Assembly (NCBI RefSeq): GCF_000948985.2
Contig: NZ_CP059734.1
Span: 1,116,001-1,180,000 of the forward strand
DNA from: Thalassomonas viridans
Lineage (GTDB): Bacteria; Pseudomonadota; Gammaproteobacteria; Enterobacterales; Alteromonadaceae
Direction: 5' to 3'
DNA: 64,000 bases
Shown: positions 8,096 through 17,483 of the stretch, in pieces
How positions within the stretch are numbered: the stretch's first letter is position 1
Layout of the letters: the number at the start of each line of letters is the position of its first letter
Program-made: the position numbers and the translations under genes
The notes under the pieces: generated by a model
Database searches by the model: none
The model's input: the letters and a program-made list of their open reading frames with translations, nothing else
What the model was told of the DNA's origin: nothing

Positions 8096-10165
8096 CTAGT
8101 CAGTCTCTTGCTTTATGGCGATTAAATCTTTGTTAAGTTGCTGCATTTGGGTGAGCAGGAAAATTTCCCCATTAAAGTCAGAAAGATATCGTGCGTTTTC
8201 GGGCAGTTCCACTAAAGTCTCAAATTTGTCAGTGGTGAGTGAATAACGCCAAAGTTGTTGGTGTGTGTTTATACCGTACAAATCACCTTGATAATATACC
8301 GCAGATGATTGTTCTAATTGATTATCCAGCTTTGTAAGTGCTTTTGGGGTGTCTCCGTGAAGCCGGAACTGATTGTCCCGGTTTAAATATATAAGCTGGC
8401 CGTTTGGGCTGTAATTTGCCCAGAGCGCATTTTCAATTGCCAAATCTGTCATGGTATTCGTCTGTAAATTGAATTTATGCAATCGGCTTTGTCCGTTAAC
8501 AATAGCCATAAGCAGTACTTCTTCGGCAGACAACCATTGCATAACCGAATCTATGGCTATATCTGTTTCGGCTTTTTTATATTTGCCGTTTAGCTGCCAA
8601 ATATGTAGCTGATTTTCAGCTATTCCGGCTATTTGTGTTCCGTCTGGCGACCAAACAATATTCTTGCTTTGTACGCCTGACTTTAGCTGGCTTAACTGCC
8701 GTGGGGCCCCGTCAAACAACCAGATTTGTCTTCTCCCTGAACGGGTCGAAGTAAAGGCATGCATATGGCCTTTAGGTTGTAGTTTAGGTTTATCTTCACT
8801 GAGGTTTGATCTGGCGATCTTAAAATCTGCTAAATTCGCTATTTCCTGATTTTGCTCAACAAGCGTTTTAGGCAAAGCCACATTATCAGTGTCAGCGGTG
8901 ACTTGGGTTGCGATAAGATCCTGCCCGTTTGGATGATAGGACACTTCCCTGAGGTTTAAGCGCCCGCCGGCATTTAGCTTGGTCATGGTACCGTCTAAAT
9001 CAAGCCGGAAAACACCATTGGCTGTAGAGGCAACAAGAAACTCGCCTGTGGGGTGATACTGCGTATTTAAGGCACTGGTTGAAGAAAGTGCAGCAGGCAT
9101 TTGTATCCTGCTTTTTGATAAAACCTCGCCACCCATATCAACAATTTTTAGCAGATGATTGGTTTGCTTATCAAGGCTAAACACTGCAAAGGTACTGCTT
9201 TCTTTCGAAAAACTGTAATTGTATAAGTAATTATCGCTCTCTTGGAAAAACGTACTAACTTGCTGTGTTTTCGGGCTATATATTTTAATAGCAGCCTTAT
9301 TATCGGCATGAAACAAGAAACTAATCTCGCCATTGGGAAGCCATTTTGCATGCCATGCCGGATTGCTTTGGCAATCAAGTCGGGAGGTGGGCTTTTGTGG
9401 ATTTTCCAGGGCGTCCAGTACATTTAAGGTATTAACAGACCAACAAAAGTTATCACTTAATGCTTGTGGTTTACATGTGTTTCGTTCTGTAAATACAAGC
9501 TGGTTGCCGTCAAGGGACCAGTCAGCCTGGCCGTACACCCCTTTTCTTGATGTCAGTAAGGTTTCTTTGTGGGTGGCAAGTTCTTTTAGCCAGATGTTGC
9601 TGTAACAATTATCAATATATCGTTGAAAAACAATAAACTTCCCGGTAGGCGAGTAACTCGCATTTGCTTCCCAGTGATCACTGCTGGTTAATGGCGTGAT
9701 ATTTACATGCGGTGCCGTTTGGCTGGGGGAGTTCAGCAGCCAGAATGTCAAAGCCAGCAGTGTTATCGCAACAAAAGGGAGCAAAACAGCCGTATTGCTT
9801 TTAAATAAGCTGGTATATGAGCGTGTTGTTTGTGTGCTTTTGGTATCCAGGTAGCGGACGGGCAGCTCTAAACTATAACCTTTTTTTGCATGTGTTTTGA
9901 TCACGCGCTGTTGCTGGCTGTCATCATTAAACAGTTTCCTGATTTGGAATATACAGCGCTGTAAGGTATTTGTTGATACAACTCTGTCTTTCCAGACTAA
10001 GTCTATTAGGTGTTCAAAGCTAACAACCTGGCCCTGGTTCTCGGCCAGAACACTTAATACCGCGATAGCTTTTGGTGGCAGGCTTTGCGTTTGGTTATTT
10101 ATTTGAATTTGATTTCGAGAAACATCTACCAGGTGCTCCCCAAGATAAAATTGATGGTTTTTCAT
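8096..10165 (-). CDS. CadC-like membrane regulator: winged helix, one TM helix, beta-propeller
   Basis: About 689 residues. The first ~100 form an OmpR/PhoB-type winged helix (LPPKAIAVLSVLAENQGQVV, then VSTNTLQRCIFQIRKLF and KGYSLELPV). A single transmembrane helix (LLPFVAITLLALTFWLL) follows near residue 135. The rest is a periplasmic TolB/WD40-like propeller (repeated SPDGTQIAG, SPNGQLIYL, HPNGQDLIA). This is the CadC/ToxR layout in which a membrane-bound activator senses a periplasmic signal. A TTG at 10189 is also possible, but the ATG at 10165 gives the better N-terminus. It is divergent from the secreted esterase 121 bp away, the likely target. Confidence 0.85.
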   Translation of the reverse strand: MKNHQFYLGEHLVDVSRNQIQINNQTQSLPPKAIAVLSVLAENQGQVVSFEHLIDLVWKDRVVSTNTLQRCIFQIRKLFNDDSQQQRVIKTHAKKGYSLELPVRYLDTKSTQTTRSYTSLFKSNTAVLLPFVAITLLALTFWLLNSPSQTAPHVNITPLTSSDHWEANASYSPTGKFIVFQRYIDNCYSNIWLKELATHKETLLTSRKGVYGQADWSLDGNQLVFTERNTCKPQALSDNFCWSVNTLNVLDALENPQKPTSRLDCQSNPAWHAKWLPNGEISFLFHADNKAAIKIYSPKTQQVSTFFQESDNYLYNYSFSKESSTFAVFSLDKQTNHLLKIVDMGGEVLSKSRIQMPAALSSTSALNTQYHPTGEFLVASTANGVFRLDLDGTMTKLNAGGRLNLREVSYHPNGQDLIATQVTADTDNVALPKTLVEQNQEIANLADFKIARSNLSEDKPKLQPKGHMHAFTSTRSGRRQIWLFDGAPRQLSQLKSGVQSKNIVWSPDGTQIAGIAENQLHIWQLNGKYKKAETDIAIDSVMQWLSAEEVLLMAIVNGQSRLHKFNLQTNTMTDLAIENALWANYSPNGQLIYLNRDNQFRLHGDTPKALTKLDNQLEQSSAVYYQGDLYGINTHQQLWRYSLTTDKFETLVELPENARYLSDFNGEIFLLTQMQQLNKDLIAIKQETD

Positions 10166-10286
10166 GCAAAAATAATGTTTATCAGCCAAAAGTCAGCGAA
10201 AAATCAGGGGTTGAAGCTGTTCCGCCAAATTGCTTTGGCTTATCGTAACATACTGAAATTAATTAAACTTAAATTCAGGAAAAAAC

Positions 10287-11492
10287 ATGAAAGCTATTTT
10301 TTGTTTATTGATGTTAGCGTTGTTTCAAAATACGGCACTTGCAGTTGAGGTTATTAAAAAAGAAGAGATTAGTGTCGGAACTAAAGTGACCATAGCATCT
10401 AAACAATTGCAGGAGGACAGAAAGCTACGCATATACACGCCGGGTAATTTTGATCGCAGCCGGCAGTATCAGGTAATTTATCTGTTCGATGCAGAGTACT
10501 TATTTACTTCAACAATAGGGATAGTTGAATCTCTGGTGAACTCACATAAAATTCCGCCATCGATTGTTGTCGGTATTGAAACAACGGTCAGAGTAAGAGA
10601 TTATTTGCCGCCCATTAACGGTGAGGCTAAAAGCAGACATCAGCGCTGGACCAAAAAGAAATTTCTTCGTTTTGGCGGTACAGAAAATTTTACTGCTTTT
10701 TTAACTTCAGAGCTTTTCCCTTATATTGAACAACATTACCCGGTGTTGCCCAACCGAACTTTAATTGGTTATTCAAACGCTGGCGTGTTCGGTTTGCATA
10801 CGCTGGTTAACTCGCCAGATATATTTACAAATTATTTATTAATAAGCCCGGCCGCCTGGTGGGGAAATAGTGAAATTGACGAGCATATCGCCCGGTTTAG
10901 CCAGAGCCATCAAGATTACAGCGGCAACTTATTTTTGACTGTCGCGGGTGAGGGCAGAGGCATGTATTCAAATGCTCTAAGAATTGCTTCTCAACTTGAG
11001 GCCGTTGCACCTAAATCGTTTAACTGGACATTCAAGCAATTTGAAAGCGAAACACATCAATCTACCGTGTACCCGAGTATCTTCCAGGGTTTAGTAACAT
11101 TATTTGAAGATATCAATTTTAAAGTCAGCGATGACATTGGCAAATATGCATCTGTAGAGGATGTGCAAAGTTATTATTCCCGGTTGTCGACACGCTATAA
11201 GTTTGCAGTGTCAATTCCTGAAATTGTGTTTTCAGATTTGGCAGACGCTCAGTTTGCACATAACAGAAGTAATGAAGCCATAAATACACTTAGGCTGTTT
11301 GCGAGTACTTACCCGAAATCATCGTTTTCACACTCAAGCCTGGCAAGTGGCTACATGCGTACCAAGCAATATGCCAATGCCAAATTGAATTTTGAACAGG
11401 CACTTAAATTGGCTAAGCAAAAAGGAGTAGATGATTTTACGGTAATTGATTATTTAGAAGATATGGTCGCAAATGCCCAAAGTAAGTTGTAA
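10287..11492 (+). CDS. Secreted esterase (esterase D/Fes-like) with C-terminal TPR
   Basis: 401 residues with a signal peptide (MKAIFCLLMLALFQNTALA). The esterase D-like alpha/beta-hydrolase core shows YQVIYLFDAE, the segment VVGIETTVRVRDYLPP, and the nucleophile in GYSNAG at about residue 172; ETHQST at about 255 carries a candidate catalytic His. The last ~100 residues contain helical tetratricopeptide-like sequence (FAHNRSNEAINTLRLFASTYP, then GYMRTKQYANAKLNFEQAL). It is probably exported and cleaves an ester such as a siderophore or sugar ester. It is divergent from the CadC-like gene, so co-regulation is likely. Confidence 0.85.
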   Translation: MKAIFCLLMLALFQNTALAVEVIKKEEISVGTKVTIASKQLQEDRKLRIYTPGNFDRSRQYQVIYLFDAEYLFTSTIGIVESLVNSHKIPPSIVVGIETTVRVRDYLPPINGEAKSRHQRWTKKKFLRFGGTENFTAFLTSELFPYIEQHYPVLPNRTLIGYSNAGVFGLHTLVNSPDIFTNYLLISPAAWWGNSEIDEHIARFSQSHQDYSGNLFLTVAGEGRGMYSNALRIASQLEAVAPKSFNWTFKQFESETHQSTVYPSIFQGLVTLFEDINFKVSDDIGKYASVEDVQSYYSRLSTRYKFAVSIPEIVFSDLADAQFAHNRSNEAINTLRLFASTYPKSSFSHSSLASGYMRTKQYANAKLNFEQALKLAKQKGVDDFTVIDYLEDMVANAQSKL

Positions 11493-11584
11493 GAAATGGC
11501 TGCCTTGAGCTTATGTTTAGGCCAATAAGTGTTATTAATCAATAAACTGCAAGCTATCAATTGTCTTTGGTAACCTTCGTGATA

Positions 11585-11641
11585 TTGTTGTTGCCCTAAA
11601 TAGATTTTGACTGTTTAGTACTGATATTAGGGCATCAACAA
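11585..11641. promoter_or_regulatory. 15-bp inverted repeat before the secreted hypothetical gene
   Basis: TTGTTGTTGCCCTAA at 11585-11599 pairs with TTAGGGCATCAACAA at 11627-11641 with one mismatch. It may be an operator or the terminator hairpin of the preceding esterase. It lies about 60 bases before the next ATG. Confidence 0.35.
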
Positions 11642-11700
11642 ATCGGCGGTGGTAAGCCTTTCCCTAATTTCACGTTTTTCATTAAATTAAAGGAATGCAT

Positions 11701-12351
11701 ATGAAAACAATATTCTTAACTTCAACTTGTTTAACTTTTATCTCGTTTAGCGCAGCAGCGGATTATTTGATGGAATTAAAAGATAATTCTGGTTCTGTTA
11801 TTGATAGCCAATGTGTAAAAAGTTATAGCCATTCAAATAATTTAGCGAGCATACGAAATTCAATTATTGAAAAAGAGCAAACATATTCTTATGAAGAATC
11901 ATTAACGAATATAATTTACTTGGATAGGCCTGTTTACAGAAGAGTTATTGCTGTTGATGGAGTTTATAACAGGACTTTAGGCAGTTATCCTGAGATTGAT
12001 TTTTTGGTTCGTGATGTCATAAACATGCGCCAGGCCGGGGGAGCGAATACATTTTCTGGTTATGATATAACGAATGTTTATGCTGATATCCGTTTAAACG
12101 CTGACAAAACGCTTGATATAGTGAGCAGTTTTTCGCCGTCATATGGTTACACTGGTGAGGCTGTAATTGAATATACAAAAGTAGGAGATTATGGGTCTTA
12201 CGGTAGCGACAGCTATAAGGAGTATGCTCATTACGTGTTAAGTTCCTCATTAAATGATGAGGTTGTAACCGTTATTATTAATGATAAAAGTGTTACTTTT
12301 CAAAGTGGTTACAGTTTTGATGCAGCAACAGGCGCATGCGTTAAGGAATAG
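11701..12351 (+). CDS. Secreted protein of unknown function
   Basis: 216 residues. The ATG at 11701 is chosen because AAAGGA lies seven bases before it; an in-frame ATG at 11695 is too close to that site. The N-terminus is a signal peptide (MKTIFLTSTCLTFISFSAAA). The mature protein is Tyr/Ser/Asp-rich with two Cys residues (positions ~37 and ~213), one near each end. No family is recognised. Low G+C like its neighbours. Confidence 0.65.
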   Translation: MKTIFLTSTCLTFISFSAAADYLMELKDNSGSVIDSQCVKSYSHSNNLASIRNSIIEKEQTYSYEESLTNIIYLDRPVYRRVIAVDGVYNRTLGSYPEIDFLVRDVINMRQAGGANTFSGYDITNVYADIRLNADKTLDIVSSFSPSYGYTGEAVIEYTKVGDYGSYGSDSYKEYAHYVLSSSLNDEVVTVIINDKSVTFQSGYSFDAATGACVKE

Positions 12352-12532
12352 ATATATCAGGGTTAATTACACAAGTTATAGTATTCTCATACGTGACATT
12401 TGATTGCCGTGTTACTTCCAACTGTTGAGATAGCTGGACAGATACAAACTGGTGGCTTGTTGATAAAAGCCACCAGGAAAAATCAACACTTGGCTGTTTG
12501 GGACAGATAGGGCGGGTAGGAGTTAGTAGTTT

Positions 12533-13495
12533 TTACAGTGAAAAACCTATCATAGGCTCCCAATCTTCAGCCCAAGTACTATTAGAACTTTCCCCCATAT
12601 CGGCCAGCGAGGCTGTCAAAAACTCAATAAACACCCTAACCTTAGCGGGCAAATAATCACGCTTGGGATAAATGGCAAATACGCCGTTATCATACTGCGG
12701 TGGCCTGAAATAAGGGTAGAGGGAAACCAGGTCGCCGCTGTCCAGTGCCTTTTTGGCAAGAAAATGGGGGAGTTGCGCAAAGCCCAAACCGTCGACACAC
12801 ATATGCGCCATTGCTTCGCCGTCATCGGTGATATGGCTCCGCTCTAATTCATGCAGGTGATACTCACCTTTTTCATCCGGTAAAAAAACAGGCTGTAGCT
12901 GTTGCGTTTCTTTGATGCGGAAACCTATCCATGAGTGCCGGTGGAAGTCTTCGGCACAACCTGGCGTACCCTGGGTTTCTAAATACTGTGGCGAGGCACA
13001 AATGAGAAAGTCCATAGGGCTGAGACGCCGGGCCACCAAACGGCTGTCTTTTACGTAGCCGGTGCGCAGGGCTATATCAATATTGTTCTCGATAATATCT
13101 ACGTGTAAATCATTGATTTCAAGCTCCAGCTTGATCTTCGGGTATTGTTGGCAGAAAGTCTGTAATAAAGGGCGCAGGTACAGGTGACCGTAGCAAACGG
13201 CGGTATTTATACGTAAAATGCCACCGGGGGAGTCGTTTAAATGCTTTAACTCGTCTTCGCAGGAGATGAGATCTTGCATCATTTTACGCACCGTATCGGC
13301 ATAGCGTTTGCCTGGTACGGTTATGCGTAACTGCCGGGTAGAGCGTTGAAAAAGGGTTAATCCCAGCTGAGCTTCTAAACGGGCAATGGCTTTGCTTACC
13401 GTGGAAGGATCTGTGTTGCAGCTTCTTGCCGCAGCCGCAAAGCTGCCGCCGTCACAAGTTGCCAGAAATAATTCTAAAGATCGCAATTTATCCAT
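12533..13495 (-). CDS. LysR-family transcriptional regulator
   Basis: 320 residues. The N-terminal winged helix-turn-helix is typical (MDKLRSLELFLATCDGGSFA, then TDPSTVSKAIARLEAQLGLTLFQRSTR). The effector-binding domain follows (GILRINTAVCYGHLYLRPLL, IDIALRTGYVKDSRLVARRL). It is divergent from an MFS transporter with 155 bp between, which is the standard arrangement for LysR control of a neighbour. The inducer is unknown. Confidence 0.9.
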   Translation of the reverse strand: MDKLRSLELFLATCDGGSFAAAARSCNTDPSTVSKAIARLEAQLGLTLFQRSTRQLRITVPGKRYADTVRKMMQDLISCEDELKHLNDSPGGILRINTAVCYGHLYLRPLLQTFCQQYPKIKLELEINDLHVDIIENNIDIALRTGYVKDSRLVARRLSPMDFLICASPQYLETQGTPGCAEDFHRHSWIGFRIKETQQLQPVFLPDEKGEYHLHELERSHITDDGEAMAHMCVDGLGFAQLPHFLAKKALDSGDLVSLYPYFRPPQYDNGVFAIYPKRDYLPAKVRVFIEFLTASLADMGESSNSTWAEDWEPMIGFSL

Positions 13496-13541
13496 TTACC
13501 GGGTTCCAGCCGTTTATCAGTTGGCAGACTATAACAAGAAA

Positions 13542-13553
13542 TATTCATGAATA
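13542..13553. promoter_or_regulatory. Palindrome in the LysR/MFS divergent promoter
   Basis: TATTCATGAATA is a perfect 12-bp palindrome, with a further ATTCA half-site close by at 13556. It fits the T-N11-A style sites of LysR regulators and sits between the two divergent starts, 47 bp from the LysR start codon. Binding is inferred. Confidence 0.4.
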
Positions 13554-13650
13554 GTATTCACAACTGTTAGGGATTCATGCCTATTTTCTTATATTTCTCA
13601 GGCCATAAAATTTAAGACACCAGATAAAAACTTCAGGTTAATGAGAGATT

Positions 13651-14823
13651 ATGTTGAACAAAAACGCCGATAGTGCAGCAGCTTACTTTTTCTTTGCGTT
13701 TATCGCCATGGTGGGCACTTCCTATATTAATTTTTTGCCGGGTGTGGTTAGTGCGCTGGCCGGTGGGATCGGTTTTACTGATGTTGAGGCCGGGGAAGTT
13801 GTCGCATTCAACGGCTATGGCGCTCTGTTGGGGAGTATTGCCGCCATTTTCCTGGTGCGCAGGATTTATTGGAAGCCTGCCATGTTTATGTTTTTGCTCC
13901 TGCTGACCATGGTGGACACAGCCACAGTATGGGTTAGTGATTACAGTGTTATGCTCGGCTGGCGTTTATTGGCCGGGCTTTTCGGCGGCTTGTGTATGGG
14001 AATAGCGTTTTCCGTGCTTGCCCGGTTAAACAATCCCGACCGGGCGTTTGGCGCTTTGCTGTTTATACAGTTTAGTGTCGGCGCCATAGTGATGTACTTG
14101 TTGCCGGAATTTGAAGCCTGGCTGAGTGCTTATGCGGTTTTTTATGTTATGGCAGGTTTTGGCTTGTTAAGCCTGACTTTTTTATTCTTGCTGCCCGCAC
14201 TTTCCCAAGACGGCAAGCCAAGCCAGCAGTCTTTGTTATTGGCCGAGGGGCGGGGAAATGCCCTGTTATTAATGCTGGCCATTATTTTCTATAACTGCGC
14301 TGCAAGTGCTATTTGGGCCTATGTGGAGATTATGGGGCTTGGCGCCGGTATGGATGATGAAAATGTCAGTACCTACATCGCCAGCACCAGTTTGCTGGGG
14401 CTGTTGGGAGCTATATTGCCCATGAGCAGCGGAAGCCGTTTTGGTCGCTTTTACTGGGTTATTCTCGGGGTTACCTTGTCGATATTCGCTGCTGCCATGT
14501 TAAGTTTCTCACCGCTCACGCCTTTTATTTATGTCAGTGCCATGGCCTTGCTGTTTTTCTCCTGGACCGCTGTTTTGTCTTATTTGTTAGCGGTGACGGC
14601 AGAGCTGGACACCAGCGGACGCCTTTCAACCATAGCCAGTGTTGTTGCTTTACTGGGCTCGGCATCAGGGCCGTTAATTGCTGCCGCTTTGCTGGATGAC
14701 GGAAATTTTTCCGGGATGCTCTACGCCTGCGCGATCATGTTCCTCATGAGCATTTTGTTGTTGTTCAAGCCGGTAAAGGCACAGGAAAAAGAAGCAGGCA
14801 TAGCACTGTCGGCGCAATGCTAA
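13651..14823 (+). CDS. MFS transporter (YbfB/CynX-like)
   Basis: 390 residues with about 12 hydrophobic segments. The first half includes GYGALLGSIAAIFLVRR and the cytoplasmic-loop region GWRLLAGLFGGLCMGIAF. An inner-membrane secondary transporter of the major facilitator superfamily; substrate unknown. It is divergent from the LysR gene and followed after 82 bp by an AhpD-like gene that is probably co-transcribed. Confidence 0.87.
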   Translation: MLNKNADSAAAYFFFAFIAMVGTSYINFLPGVVSALAGGIGFTDVEAGEVVAFNGYGALLGSIAAIFLVRRIYWKPAMFMFLLLLTMVDTATVWVSDYSVMLGWRLLAGLFGGLCMGIAFSVLARLNNPDRAFGALLFIQFSVGAIVMYLLPEFEAWLSAYAVFYVMAGFGLLSLTFLFLLPALSQDGKPSQQSLLLAEGRGNALLLMLAIIFYNCAASAIWAYVEIMGLGAGMDDENVSTYIASTSLLGLLGAILPMSSGSRFGRFYWVILGVTLSIFAAAMLSFSPLTPFIYVSAMALLFFSWTAVLSYLLAVTAELDTSGRLSTIASVVALLGSASGPLIAAALLDDGNFSGMLYACAIMFLMSILLLFKPVKAQEKEAGIALSAQC

Positions 14824-14905
14824 TTCTGCCTTCAGTGAAACAGGCAGGCGGCGCATAAACTTTTATCAATACATAAAACTAAATCAACAGCTTAAGGAGA
14901 AAGAA

Positions 14906-15463
14906 ATGATCCGATATATATTTAACAAAACGCTCGTGGCCATGAAAAACCGTTACGATTATGACGTTCGTTATATGCATGATATCCTGAAAACCGACTT
15001 AAGAGCATTCCTAAAGCTTATGGCCTTTCAAACCATGTCGACCCATGCGGGTAAATTGCCCGCCGGAGTGCTGTTTGCCGCTAGAATACGCGCCATTATA
15101 TGGGATGACTGCGGCCCGTGTACCCAGCTACTGGTGAATATGGCGCTGGAAGCGAAAGTAAGCCCGGATATTGTACATGCCATTATTGACCGAGACACAG
15201 ACAGCCTGCCCCAGGATATTGCCCTGGTGGTGCGCTTTACCGAACTGGTTTTGGCGCACAGCCCTGGGGCGGATGACTTGCGGGAAGAAATAGTGGCTTT
15301 ATGGGGCAATGAAGGGCTTATTACCATTGCCTATTGCATCAGCTCTTACCGGGTTTATCCTGCCCTGAAATATGCCTTAGGCTACGGTAAGGCATGTAGC
15401 CGAATCCAGGTGAACGACTTGTCTCTTGCGCCTAACCGGCAGTCAGCGTCGGGCGTAGTGTAG
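14906..15463 (+). CDS. AhpD/carboxymuconolactone decarboxylase-like protein, C-terminus altered by IS
   Basis: 185 residues. The core DDCGPCTQLLVNMALEAKVS carries the CxxC of the AhpD-like (alkylhydroperoxidase/CMD) fold, a redox-active helical family. AAGGAGA lies before the ATG. The stop codon lies inside the left end of the IS3-family element at 15459-16719. Removing the element and one copy of its TAG target duplication restores a frame that reads through to TGA at 16740, giving the native ending VEASTRN instead of VV. The core fold is untouched, so the protein may still work. Confidence 0.8.
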   Translation: MIRYIFNKTLVAMKNRYDYDVRYMHDILKTDLRAFLKLMAFQTMSTHAGKLPAGVLFAARIRAIIWDDCGPCTQLLVNMALEAKVSPDIVHAIIDRDTDSLPQDIALVVRFTELVLAHSPGADDLREEIVALWGNEGLITIAYCISSYRVYPALKYALGYGKACSRIQVNDLSLAPNRQSASGVV

Positions 15464-15488
15464 TGGTCAAGCCAAACCGGACACCTGG

Positions 15489-16301
15489 TTAAGCTACATC
15501 GGCTAATTCTATTTGTTCGTATTCCATTGGTGAAACATAACCCAATTTAGAATGAGGCCGTTTGCTGTTGTAATACGCCAAATAATCTAAAATACTGAGC
15601 TTAGCTTCTGACTTAGTTCGAAAGCTTTGATAATTTAACTGCTCATATTTTAAACTTCTGAAAAAACGCTCTGTTGGGGCGTTGTCCCAGCAATCCCCTT
15701 TACCGCTCATGCTCGCTTGCATCCCCATCGTTCTTAAATGCTTTCGGTATTTATCGCTAGCATATTGGCTTCCTCGATCTGAATGATGGATAAGCCCTTT
15801 ACCTGGTTTTCTACGCCAGTAGGCCATTTGCAGGGCTTTAACACATAATTCGGTACGCATGTGATCATCAATTGCCCAACCAACAATTTGCCGGTTGGAA
15901 AGATCCATTATGGCCGCCAGGTACACCCAACCTTGAAGGGTCCAAACACAGGTGATATCTGTTGTCCAAACCTGATTAGGCTGATTAACATCAAACTGCC
16001 GATCGAGTATGTTGGGCGCTATGCCATAGTGATGAGCGCTGTCAGTTGTTACCTTAAATTTTTTGGGATAACGTGCTATCAAACCTAACCTTGCCATCAT
16101 ACGACGAACTTTAAATCGTCCTACTTGATGGCCAAGCTTAATTAATGCTTTCACCATACGTCTAGAGCCAAGTGTTTGCCTGTGCTCTGTGAAAAGTTTA
16201 CGGGCATCTTCATCTAAACGATTTTGCCGATTATCAGGCGCTATAGGTCTATTACACCAATCATAAAAAGCACTGGAGCTCACTTCCATTACCCTGCACA
16301 T
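15489..16301 (-). CDS. IS3-family transposase OrfB (DDE domain)
   Basis: 270 residues from the ATG, but the frame extends upstream without a stop (FQFICENKKTWPVLQMCRVM), which is the normal N-terminal part of IS3 OrfB and is reached only by frameshifting from orfA. The catalytic triad is visible as WTTDIT (Asp), HHSDRGSQY (Asp) and APTERFF (Glu, 35 residues after the second Asp). YNSKRPHSKLGYVSP closes the domain. It makes the transposase as an OrfAB fusion. Confidence 0.93.
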   Translation of the reverse strand: MCRVMEVSSSAFYDWCNRPIAPDNRQNRLDEDARKLFTEHRQTLGSRRMVKALIKLGHQVGRFKVRRMMARLGLIARYPKKFKVTTDSAHHYGIAPNILDRQFDVNQPNQVWTTDITCVWTLQGWVYLAAIMDLSNRQIVGWAIDDHMRTELCVKALQMAYWRRKPGKGLIHHSDRGSQYASDKYRKHLRTMGMQASMSGKGDCWDNAPTERFFRSLKYEQLNYQSFRTKSEAKLSILDYLAYYNSKRPHSKLGYVSPMEYEQIELADVA

Positions 16302-16348
16302 TTGAAGAACTGGCCAAGTCTTCTTATTCTCACAAATAAATTGAAACC

Positions 16349-16654
16349 TTATTCGTTTTCCTTCGCAAAGAAGACTGCGGCCTTTTTTAAAATATCTCGC
16401 TCCATTTTCAATTTAGCTACTTCTTTGCGTAGCTTTTCTAATTCTGCCCGTTCAGCCAAGTTAGTGTTAGTTTGTTTACCTGAACTTGGTGAGCGATAGC
16501 CTTGTTCAGTTCGAACCCAGCGACCGATGGCACTAAGTGAAATCCCTAAACTATCAGCTGCTTCTTGTTGAGTATAACCCTGCTCGGTTACCAGCTTTAC
16601 AGCATCTTGTTTAAACTCTACTGAATACTTTGGACGTTTAAATTTATTACTCAT
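16349..16654 (-). CDS. IS3-family transposase OrfA (helix-turn-helix)
   Basis: 101 residues. An N-terminal helix-turn-helix (YSVEFKQDAVKLVTEQGYTQ, then AADSLGISLSAIGRWV) is followed by a leucine-zipper-like coiled coil (AELEKLRKEVAKLKMERDIL). The slippery string A-AAA-AAG (complement of 16382-16388) lies near its end; a -1 slip there joins it to OrfB, the programmed frameshift of this family. Confidence 0.92.
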   Translation of the reverse strand: MSNKFKRPKYSVEFKQDAVKLVTEQGYTQQEAADSLGISLSAIGRWVRTEQGYRSPSSGKQTNTNLAERAELEKLRKEVAKLKMERDILKKAAVFFAKENE

Positions 16655-16838
16655 ATTTACCTCTACGGAACATTATACTTTATGTCATTAGAGGTGTCCG
16701 GTTGTATTAGACCACTTCATAGAGGCTTCAACGAGAAATTGACAAAAAGCGCCGAGAAACGCCATAGACCTTTGCTACATCCCATTGTTTATTAAACCTG
16801 TGAAGGGGAGAGCCGGGCATATATGATCGGTGCTGTTG

Positions 16839-17216
16839 TTATATCGCTTTCGCTATGTCATTCAGCCAGGCAAGAGCATCATCCCGGTCAGTGAACACCT
16901 GAATATCTAAAACAGCCGAACTTGGAATGTTAGCGGCAAAATCGGCACTGAGTTTTGCCATTTGGTTGGGGGCAAATACCGCAATTTTATTGATAGCTTT
17001 TAATGTGCCGAATTTGATCAGGGCATCCAGCTGGGTTGAATAAGAATTGCTTTTATTGATCAACAATGAAAATGCACCGGGAAAAATAGACAAAAAAACT
17101 TGATGAATTTCATCGACCATTTCGGTGTTGATATCCACTCCCTCATCGACGATTACTTCGGCAAGTCCACTTTGCAGCAGCTTAATTTTTCCAAATGAAA
17201 ATTTGCGCACATTCAT
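16839..17216 (-). CDS. STAS/SpoIIAA-like protein
   Basis: 125 residues with alternating strands and helices: an N-terminal strand pair (FSFGKIKLLQSGLAEVIVDE), VDEIHQVFLSIFPGAFSLLINKSNSYSTQ, a further strand KIAVFAP, and a C-terminal helix with DRDDALAWLND. This matches the SpoIIAA-like/STAS group of small cytosolic proteins whose role is mostly unknown. No operon partner is visible. Confidence 0.55.
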   Translation of the reverse strand: MNVRKFSFGKIKLLQSGLAEVIVDEGVDINTEMVDEIHQVFLSIFPGAFSLLINKSNSYSTQLDALIKFGTLKAINKIAVFAPNQMAKLSADFAANIPSSAVLDIQVFTDRDDALAWLNDIAKAI

Positions 17217-17483
17217 TTTGTCTATCTCTTATACCTTAACCGCAACAGCATCTCGTATCGCGCTGGGGTATCCAATATACCAAAAGCAAATACAAGCGCC
17301 CAGCCATAAACGGGTGAAAAACTGTTCATGCTTTGTATTTGGCTGATAAGTTTTGTTTTTTCCTGGTTGCAATTGCCTTTTATTTTTTATTTAATGGTGT
17401 ATAACCAAATAATAAAAACTATAAATTCAATGCTTTATGTTTTAATTTTAGTAGCATAAGGCATGGTAGCCTGGAGAGTCTAT

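Larger units (their letters stand above)
15459..16719 (-). mobile_element. Complete IS3-family insertion sequence (1261 bp)
   Basis: The ends are TGTAGTGGTC (15459) and GACCACTTCA (ending 16719), each followed inwards by an ACCGGACACCT block, so the element begins TG and ends CA as IS3 members do. It is flanked by a 3-bp direct repeat TAG (15456-15458 and 16720-16722), the expected target duplication. It carries orfA and orfB on the minus strand with an A6G slippery site, and all DDE residues are intact. It appears complete and recent. The insertion replaced the last residues of the AhpD-like gene. Confidence 0.93.
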
